Source of the DNA: JAAFHB01 sp963677935
Lineage (GTDB): Bacteria; Bacteroidota; Bacteroidia; Bacteroidales; Prolixibacteraceae
DNA: 64,000 nucleotides
NCBI GenBank assembly: GCA_963677935.2
Contig: CAXXEH010000003.1
Span: 6,076,001-6,140,000, forward strand
Reading direction: 5' to 3'
The notes below the pieces were generated by a model that saw nothing but the letters and a program-made list of their open reading frames with translations, made no database searches and was not told the origin of the DNA. A program made the translations under genes and the position numbers. How positions within the stretch are numbered: position 1 is the stretch's first letter; every line of letters starts with the position of its first letter. Of the stretch, positions 24,061 through 33,200 are shown one piece after another.

Positions 24061-24101
24061 AACCGTTTATTTTCGATTATAATCGGAAATAAACGGTTAA
24101 C
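24061..24101. repeat. Long palindrome in the divergent promoter region
   Basis: AACCGTTTATTTTCGATTA (24061-24079) and TAATCGGAAATAAACGGTT (24080-24098) form a near-perfect 19-bp inverted repeat without loop (one mismatch). It lies between the PAS gene (minus) and the giant surface protein gene (plus), 27 bp upstream of the latter's -7 element, so it could be an operator, or a transposon end since the same motif recurs at 23269-23282. Confidence 0.6.
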
Positions 24102-24127
24102 GCACGTATATTCGTATAGGTCGAATT

Positions 24128-24135
24128 TAACTTTG
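24128..24135 (+). promoter_or_regulatory. Probable -7 element of the giant surface protein gene
   Basis: TAACTTTG matches TAnnTTTG. It is followed by a leader of ~70 nt in which GTTGCATCAT (24138-24147) and ATGATGTG (24174-24181), and TTTGTTG and CAACAAA further out, can pair. No good -33 element is seen. Confidence 0.5.
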
Positions 24136-24214
24136 TTTGTTGCATCATCTTTCTTATCCCTGAAATGAGGAAAAATGATGTGTTAGCGCAACAAACTTGT
24201 GAAATTTGACAGCT

Positions 24215-27200
24215 ATGAAAAAAATAATACAATTCAATTGGCACCTGCTCCTGGGGCTGATTTTTGTGATGTTTTCTGTTGCGAATAAGGGAAAAGCCGC
24301 AGATGCGAATAATGGTACAGGAACAATGACTGTTGTATCAAATTACGCATGTGCATCAAGTACAGGGAATAGCTTTGTTTTCACTTATACTCTTACCGGA
24401 GGAACTGCAAAGGCTGGAGCCCAGGTGACACTGGAAATCCCTTCCGGATGGACTGCACCTCAAATAGGCAACTCTTTAAATTCCGGTTATGTTAGCTATA
24501 CAAGTGCAACGAGTAAAACGCTCGCTGTTTCAGGTACCGGACCATGGACAATTTCGATAACTTATGCCGCAAATGCAGCTGCAAATGAAATTGTAACTCT
24601 TAATTACGCGGGTGGTGGGACTAAAATTACGACTCCGGCAACAACTGGCACATTTGCCTTCACATCAAAGTTTAAAAAGAACGGTGGTACGTTAACCAAT
24701 TTGGCAACTCAACCAATAATAGGTGTATATGGATCACCTACTATTTCAGGATCACTAGTTGTTTGCGTGGGTTCTACAACACAACTGACAGGTTCCGGTC
24801 CGACTACCGGAGCTACCTGGAGTTCGGGGACACCTGGGGTTGCAATGATAAGCAATGTAGGACTGGTAACGGGCATATCAACAGGGACTAGTTTAATTAC
24901 CTATACAACCAGTTGTGGAACGATCACAGCCACAGTAACAGTAATTGGCTCATGCATACCTCTTCGCAATACCGATCTTCCAAATCCGGAGTCGCACTTC
25001 ATCAAAGCACCTGCAGGAACCCTGGTAATACCGATGGATAATACGTTACAGGTAACTTCGGGTCATTTCAATCTTAAAGCGTATGGTTTGGTTGTATCCT
25101 TGTTAAACAACAAAGTACCTGTACGTTGGATCATAAAAGCGGGCAAATTACATGATGGAATAGACTTTACCGCTAATGCTTCTCAGCTTTATCCTACTTC
25201 AGGCACGGCTGCCAGCACGAATTTCAGTGGTGGACCGATGCTGATTTTCATGGGTGATGTTCCATCGGGAGTAAACGTAGCCACAATTATCAACAATTTC
25301 AACAGCGGTCTTGCTACTGAAGAAAAGGTAAATGTATACCAACTAATCGCTGCAACTTCTGTTGATCAGCGTTATATATTGTCTCAGAAACCGAAAGCTG
25401 CGATTTTAGATGACGGAGGGAATGCATCAATCCATTTAGGTTATATGGATGATGCGGGCATATTGGAAGCCAATGATAACTTTCATATTGTTGCAAGCGC
25501 CGTAAATCTGCCTGATCAGTGTTATACTTTTGCTTCTGAAGCACATTCAGATGCAATAACAGCCAATCTTAATGCTATTCATACTTATGTTGAAAATGGA
25601 GGAAATTTCCTTGCAGAATGTCTTGCTGTGGATACTTATGAAAACAATACGGCCGGGCATTTTTATACCAGCAATGGAATAACGATCGTAAATACCGAGA
25701 CTACGACCTATAGTTATCCCAATTCAGATTTATCATTTGGGCAATATGTTGGACAGTTTGACCCGATTAATATTGGAGGAGCCGAGCGCAATTGGGTTCT
25801 AAACGGAGGAGCTTTCATTAACAATGGTTATATCGTTCAATCGGGAACTGGTGCCAACTCCGGTATTATGGGGCAAACCGCTGCAAAAATCGGGACAGGC
25901 CTTGGACATATGGTTTTCTTTACAGGAGGACATGACTTTGGGAAGAATACAAGTATTGACTTCATAAATGGGGTACGTTCATATCTCAATGCGTACCTTA
26001 CACCTAGTGGTATGACATCCTGTAATTTTTTGTCATTTGAGGAAGATATTTCAGTTTCAAAATCAGTAAATTACAGTAATGTCTGTTCCAGAGGAAATGT
26101 CATTTTCACAATTAGTGCCAGACACAACGGGCCTTCACTAAATAATATAACTGGTTTAACCCTACATGATGTTCTTCCTTCTGGATTAACCTATGTATCT
26201 TCAACTGTAACACAGGGAAGTTATGTTTCCGGCACTGGGATCTGGTCTATCGGAACCCTTACACCTTACCAAACAGCTATATTAACAATTACTGCAACTG
26301 CTGGCTCAGCAGGTTCCTACACCAACGAAGCTTATGTCGATCGCTGGAAAGGCGATTATGTTCCTGAGAATGACACATCACGTGTTGTATTAACGGTAAA
26401 TGCTCTGCCAACAATCACCGGTAGTCTATCAGTATGTCCAGGGTCAACAACTCAGTTAACAGGATCCGGGACTCCGGCATCGCCGATTGCCTGGGTTTCA
26501 GAATCAATAGGTGTCGCAACAGTTGATAATACAGGATTAGTAAGTGGAATATCTGCTGGAACCAGTGTAATCACTTATACAAATAGTAATGGATGCAGCA
26601 ACTCTGTTACTGTAGCAGTAAATTCGTTGCCAATGGCAGACGCAGGACCCGCCACTGATCCGTTCTGTCAGGGAGGTGCTTCAGCTCCGTTGGGTGGTTC
26701 TGTGGGTGGTACTGCTACTGGTGGTGCATGGTCAACCACTGCGGGGGGGGTATTTTCTCCAAATGCAACAGATTTGAATGCAATCTGGACTCCACCATCA
26801 TCTTTTACGGGGACCGCAACATTGACTTTGACCACCTCGGGTGGTCAGTGCGGTATTGTCGCCGCCTCGAAGACTCAGTTAGTGAATGCTAATCCTGATT
26901 CACCGACAGCGGGTAATAACGGACCTGTTTGTTTAGGTGGAACTCTTTCACTTACTGCTTCAATAATTTCAGGTGCTACCTACTCATGGACAGGTCCTCT
27001 GGATTATCACTTAACATCCCAAAACCCGACAGTCAGTACTAATGCCTCTACTGCAATGTCAGGTGACTACTTTGTAACGGCAACCGTTAATAATTGTCCA
27101 AGTTCACCGGCAACGACCACTGTTACTGTGATCGCCGATCCTTCGGTCACAACCCATCCGGCCTCGTTCACCGAATGTATTGGTGGCACGGCTCAGCTCA

Positions 27201-30200
27201 GTGTCACAGCCACGGGAGGCACTCCTTCGCTGAACTACCAGTGGTACTCCGGCGCCACGAACAGCAATACGGGAGGGACGCTGATCGCAGGTGCCACCTC
27301 GGATACCTATACGCCGCCATCAACCCCGGCAGGAACTCTCTATTACTATGTTATTGTCTCTGCCACAGGTAACGGATGCGGCTCTGCCACCTCCAATGTT
27401 GCAGTTGTAAATGTGATCGCCGATCCTTCGGTCACAACCCATCCGGCCTCGTTCACCGAATGTATTGGTGGCACGGCTCAGCTCAGTGTCACAGCCACGG
27501 GAGGCACTCCTTCGCTGAACTACCAGTGGTACTCCGGCGCCACGAACAGCAATACGGGAGGGACGCTGATCGCAGGGGCCACCTCTGACGCCTACACGCC
27601 GCCATCAACCTCGGCAGGAACTCTCTATTACTATGTTATTGTCTCTGCCACAGGTAACGGATGCGGCTCTGCCACCTCCGATGTTGCAGTTGTAAATGTT
27701 ATCGCCGATCCTTCGGTCACAACCCATCCGCCTTCGTTCACCGAATGTATTGGTGGCACGGCTCAGCTCAGTGTCACAGCCACGGGAGGTACTCCTTCGC
27801 TGAACTACCAGTGGTACTCCGGCGCCACGAACAGCAATACCACGGGTACGCTGATCGAAGGTGCCACCTCGGATACCTACACGCCGCCATCAACCTCGGC
27901 AGGAACTCTCTATTACTATGTTATTGTCTCTGCCACAGGTAACGGATGCGGCTCTGCCACCTCCAATGTTGCAGTTGTAAATGTGATCGCCGATCCTTCG
28001 GTCACAACCCATCCGGCTTCGTTCACCGAATGTATTGGTGGCACGGCTCAGCTCAGTGTCACAGCCACGGGAGGCACTCCTTCGCTGAACTACCAGTGGT
28101 ACTCCGGCGCCACGAACAGCAATACGGGAGGGATGCTGATCGCAGGTGCCACCTCGGATACCTATACGCCGCCATCAACCTCGGCAGGAACTCTCTATTA
28201 CTATGTTATTGTCTCTGCCACAGGTAACGGATGCGGCTCTGCCACCTCCAATGTTGCAGTTGTAAATGTTATCGCCGATCCTTCGGTCACAACCCATCCG
28301 GCCTCGTTCACCGAATGTATTGGTGGCACGGCTCAGCTCAGTGTCACAGCCACGGGAGGCACTCCTTCGCTGAACTACCAGTGGTACTCCGGCGCCACGA
28401 ACAGCAATACGGGAGGTACGCTGATCGCAGGGGCCACCTCTGACGCCTATACGCCGCCATCAACCTCGGCAGGAACTCTCTATTACTATGTTATTGTCTC
28501 TGCCACAGGTAACGGATGCGGCTCTGCCACCTCCGATGTTGCAGTTGTAAATGTGATCGCCGATCCTTCGGTCACAACCCATCCGGCTTCGTTCACCGAA
28601 TGTATTGGTGGCACGGCTCAGCTCAGTGTCACAGCCACGGGAGGCACTCCTTCGCTGAACTACCAGTGGTACTCCGGCGCCACGAACAGCAATACGGGAG
28701 GTACGCTGATCGAAGGTGCCACCTCGGATACCTACACGCCGCCATCAACCTTGGCAGGAACTCTCTATTACTATGTTATTGTCTCTGCCACAGGTAACGG
28801 ATGCGGCTCTGCCACCTCCAATGTTGCAGTTGTAAATGTTATCGCCGATCCTTCGGTCACAACCCATCCGGCCTCGTTCACCGAATGTATTGGTGGCACG
28901 GCTCAGCTCAGTGTCACAGCCACGGGAGGTACTCCTTCGCTGAACTACCAGTGGTACTCCGGCGCCACGAACAGCAATACCACGGGTACGCTGATCGCAG
29001 GGGCCACCTCGGATACCTACACGCCGCCATCAACCTCGGCAGGAACTCTCTATTACTATGTTATTGTCTCTGCCACAGGTAACGGATGCGGCTCTGCCAC
29101 CTCCGATGTTGCAGTTGTAAATGTGATCGCCGATCCTTCGGTCACGATCCATCCAGCTTCGTTCACCGAATGTATTGGTGGCACGGCTCAGCTCAGTGTC
29201 ACAGCCACGGGAGGCACTCCTTCGCTGAACTACCAGTGGTACTCCGGCGCCACGAACAGCAATACCACGGGTACGCTGATCGAAGGGGCCACCTCGGATA
29301 CCTATACGCCGCCATCAACCTCGGCAGGAACTCTCTATTACTATGTTATTGTCTCTGCCACAGGTAACGGATGCGGCTCTGCCACCTCCGATGTTGCAGT
29401 TGTAAATGTTATCGCCGATCCTTCGGTCACGATCCATCCGGCCTCGTTCACCGAATGTATTGGTGGCACGGCTCAGCTCAGTGTCACAGCCACGGGAGGC
29501 ACTCCTTCGCTGAACTACCAGTGGTACTCCGGCGCCACGAACAGCAATACGGGAGGTACGCTGATCGAAGGGGCCACCTCGGATACCTATACGCCGCCAT
29601 CAACCTCGGCGGGAACTCTCTATTACTATGTTATTGTCTCTGCCACAGGTAACGGATGCGGCTCTGCCACCTCCGATGTTGCAGTTGTAAATGTTATTGG
29701 ATATCCGGAAACTCCTACACAATCTATCGACTGTTCCCTAGGTTTTAATAATGCCAGAATTACCGTAACAAGTCCAACCGGAAGTGGAATTGAATATAGT
29801 TTGGATAGCGGACCATTCCAGACGGCTTTAATATTTGCCAATGTAGTAAATGGAAGTCATTCGATTACTGTGAGAAATACAGCAGGATGTTCCACAACAG
29901 GCAGTACCTTCCAGGTATCATGCGGATGCGTAAATGGACCTGCACTGTTATTAAGCAGTAATGGTGGAAGTACTTCTGGTATTACACCAGTTACGATAAA
30001 TGGAAATACATTTGGTGGCAGCGCAACAGAAGTTACCATAACAGAAAATGGGGCCGGTTCGGTAATTCCATCTTCAACCAGTACTTCACCGTTTTCATTT
30101 ACCTACACTCCCACAACCGGAGATGCCGAAAATATTGTAAGAATTACTGTTACTACGAATAATCCTTTAGGATCACCGTGTGCGGCTGCAGTAGCAACCT

Positions 30201-33200
30201 ATGTGTTAACTGTAAATCAGTTTAATACAAACCCGGATATCAATGCGACCTTTGTCAACGTTCCGGTTTCTGGGGATGTACACACCAATGACCAGGTACC
30301 ATCAGGCACCACTTACGGAACTCCGGTATTGGTATCAAGTCCGTCAGGGAGTGCTCCGACTATACCGATGAATCCGGACGGGACCTATATTTTCACAGGT
30401 AATCTGCCAGGTGTATATGTCTATAATGTTCCGGTTTGTGTGGTTGGAACGACCGTTCCATCCTGTCCGACGGAGCTGCTTACCATTACGGTTGAAGATC
30501 TGATCAATCCGAATCCGCCGATAGCGAATACCGATATAGCAACGACGCAGCAGGGCTCACCGGTCACGCTCAATACCCTTGCCAATGATGCGGCAGGTAA
30601 TCCGGGTGGTGCACTTGTTCCATCGAGTGTAACCGTTATGACTCCGCCGTCATCGGGTGAAGGGACTGCAAGTGTTGATCCGTCAACAGGGAACATTACC
30701 TTTACCCCTGCAGCAGGCTTCACGGGCATTGTCATCTACACTTACAGGGTATGCGACAATACGTTACCGACAGCGTTGTGTGGGACAGCTATACAGCAGG
30801 TCACCGTATTACCGCCAACTGTTTCGAACAGTACCGAAGCTGCTGATGACTATAAAGAGACTGCACAGGGAGCTACCCTGACAGTAGCGGCAGCATCAGG
30901 AGTACTGGCCAACGATACCGATCCACAGGGCAACAGTCAGACTGTGATCACCACCACGGCAATGACTGTTGCAGGAAAGGGAACAGTTACCATATCCACC
31001 GATGGCAATTATGTTTTTGTACCTTTATCTGGTTTCACCGGTCCTGTAGAGTTTGTTTACACAATCCACGACAATGGTACCCCTGTAGCCTCGGCTAGTG
31101 CCACCTTACATATCCTGGTCACTAATTGTATTCCACCTATAGTTACCAATACCCCGTTGACCCAGACGATCTGTTCGGGCGGTAGCACGACCCTTGTTAC
31201 GCTGACCTCAAATGTTGCCAGTACCACTTTTGCATGGATTGCCTCGGCGACAACAGGTATTACAGGTTTCGCTGCAAGCGGTACGGGAACTATTCCTGTT
31301 CAGACGATCAGCACTACGGGGACCACACAGGGTACCGTAACTTATGCCATCACTCCCACGGCTTCGGGATGTGCAGGGTCAGTGACCAATTACACAGTTC
31401 TTGTCAATCCTAATCCTGCAGTTACCAACACCCCGCTTACCCAGACGGTTTGTTCGGGCGGTAGTACGAGCCTTGTCACGCTGACCTCTGATATTGCGGG
31501 TACCACCTTTGCGTGGACGGCCACTGCGACAACAGGTGTTATTGGTTTCGCGGCGAGCGGTACGGGAGCTATTCCTGTTCAGACGATCAGCACTACGGGG
31601 ACCACGCAGGGTACGGTTACCTATGCCATTACTCCAAATGCTGTAGGATGTCCGGGTTCAGTGACCAATTACACGGTTCTTGTCAATCCTAATCCTGCAG
31701 TTACCAACACCCCGCTTACCCAGACGGTTTGTTCGGGCGGCAGTACAACCCTTGTTACGCTGACCTCAAATGTTGCCGGTACCACTTTTGCATGGACAGC
31801 CTCGGCGACAACAGGTGTTATTGGGTTTGTGGCGAGCGGTACGGGAGCTATTCCTGTTCAGACGATCAGCACTACGGGGACCACGCAGGGTACGGTTACC
31901 TATGCCATTACTCCAAATGCTGTAGGATGTCCGGGTTCAGTGACCAATTACACGGTTCTTGTCAATCCTAATCCTGCAGTTACCAACACCCCGCTTACCC
32001 AGACGGTTTGTTCGGGCGGTAGCACGACCCTTGTTACGCTGACCTCAAATGTTGCCGGTACCACTTTTGCATGGACAGCCTCGGCGACAACAGGTGTTAT
32101 TGGGTTTGCGGCGAACGGTACCGGAACTATTCCTGTTCAGACGATCAGCACTACGGTGACAACACAGGGTACCGTAACGTATGCCATCACTCCCACGGCT
32201 GCTGGATGTACAGGATCAGTGACCAATTACACGGTTCTTGTCAATCCTAATCCTGCAGTTACCAACACCCCGCTTACCCAGACGGTTTGTTCGGGCGGTA
32301 GTACGAGCCTTGTCACGCTGACCTCTGATATTGCGGGTACCACCTTTGCGTGGACGGCCACTGCGACAACAGGTGTTACTGGTTTCGCGGCGAGCGGTAC
32401 CGGAGCTATTCCTGTTCAGACGATCAGCACTACGGGGACCACACAGGGTACGGTTACCTATGCCATTACTCCAAATGCTGCAGGATGTCCGGGCTCAGTG
32501 ACCAATTATACGGTACTTGTCAATCCGGTTCCGTTAATATCTACATATTCAATGGACTGCTCACTTGGATTTGGGAATGCCGTAATTTCAGTAACTAATC
32601 CTGTTACTGGATATGAATATAGTTTAGATGGTGGCCCATATCAATTGGGATACACATTTAGCGGCGTTTCTAATGGAAGCCATCGTATTTCCGTTCGAAA
32701 TGCATCAGGATGTATCACAACTGGAAGTTCATTCCAGGTATCTTGCGGATGCGTAGACGGTCCAACACTGGTGCTCAGCAGTAATAGTGGCACCACTTGT
32801 GGTACGACACCGGTAACTGTAAGTGGAAATACATTTGGCGGGAACGCAACTGCAATTACAATTACAGAAAACGGAGCTGGTTCGGTGAACCCATCTTCGA
32901 CGATTACATCTCCATTCGCATTTACCTATACACCTGCCGCAGGTGATGCAGGGAATACTGTTACAATTACGGTTACAACCAATAATCCATTGGGTTCTCC
33001 ATGTGTAGCAGCAGTTGCAATATACACATTAACTGTAAATAGTGATCCTTCAGCCCCAATCATTGGCTCAATCACTCAGCCAACGTGCGCTTTAGCAACA
33101 GGAAGTGTGGTTCTGAGTGGTTTACCTGCCGGGGCATGGACGATCAATCCGGGAGCTGTTTCAGGTACAGGCGCCTCAACAACAATTTCAGGCTTAGTAT

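Noticed and set aside
27094..29652. Series of ~93-codon frames in the second plus frame of the repeat block
   Set aside because: They recur only because the 285-bp unit is repeated; no start signals, Cys/Arg-rich shadow composition.
27128..32536. CRISPR array
   Set aside because: Repeats are 285 and 279 bp, in frame and contiguous without spacers; they encode protein domains.
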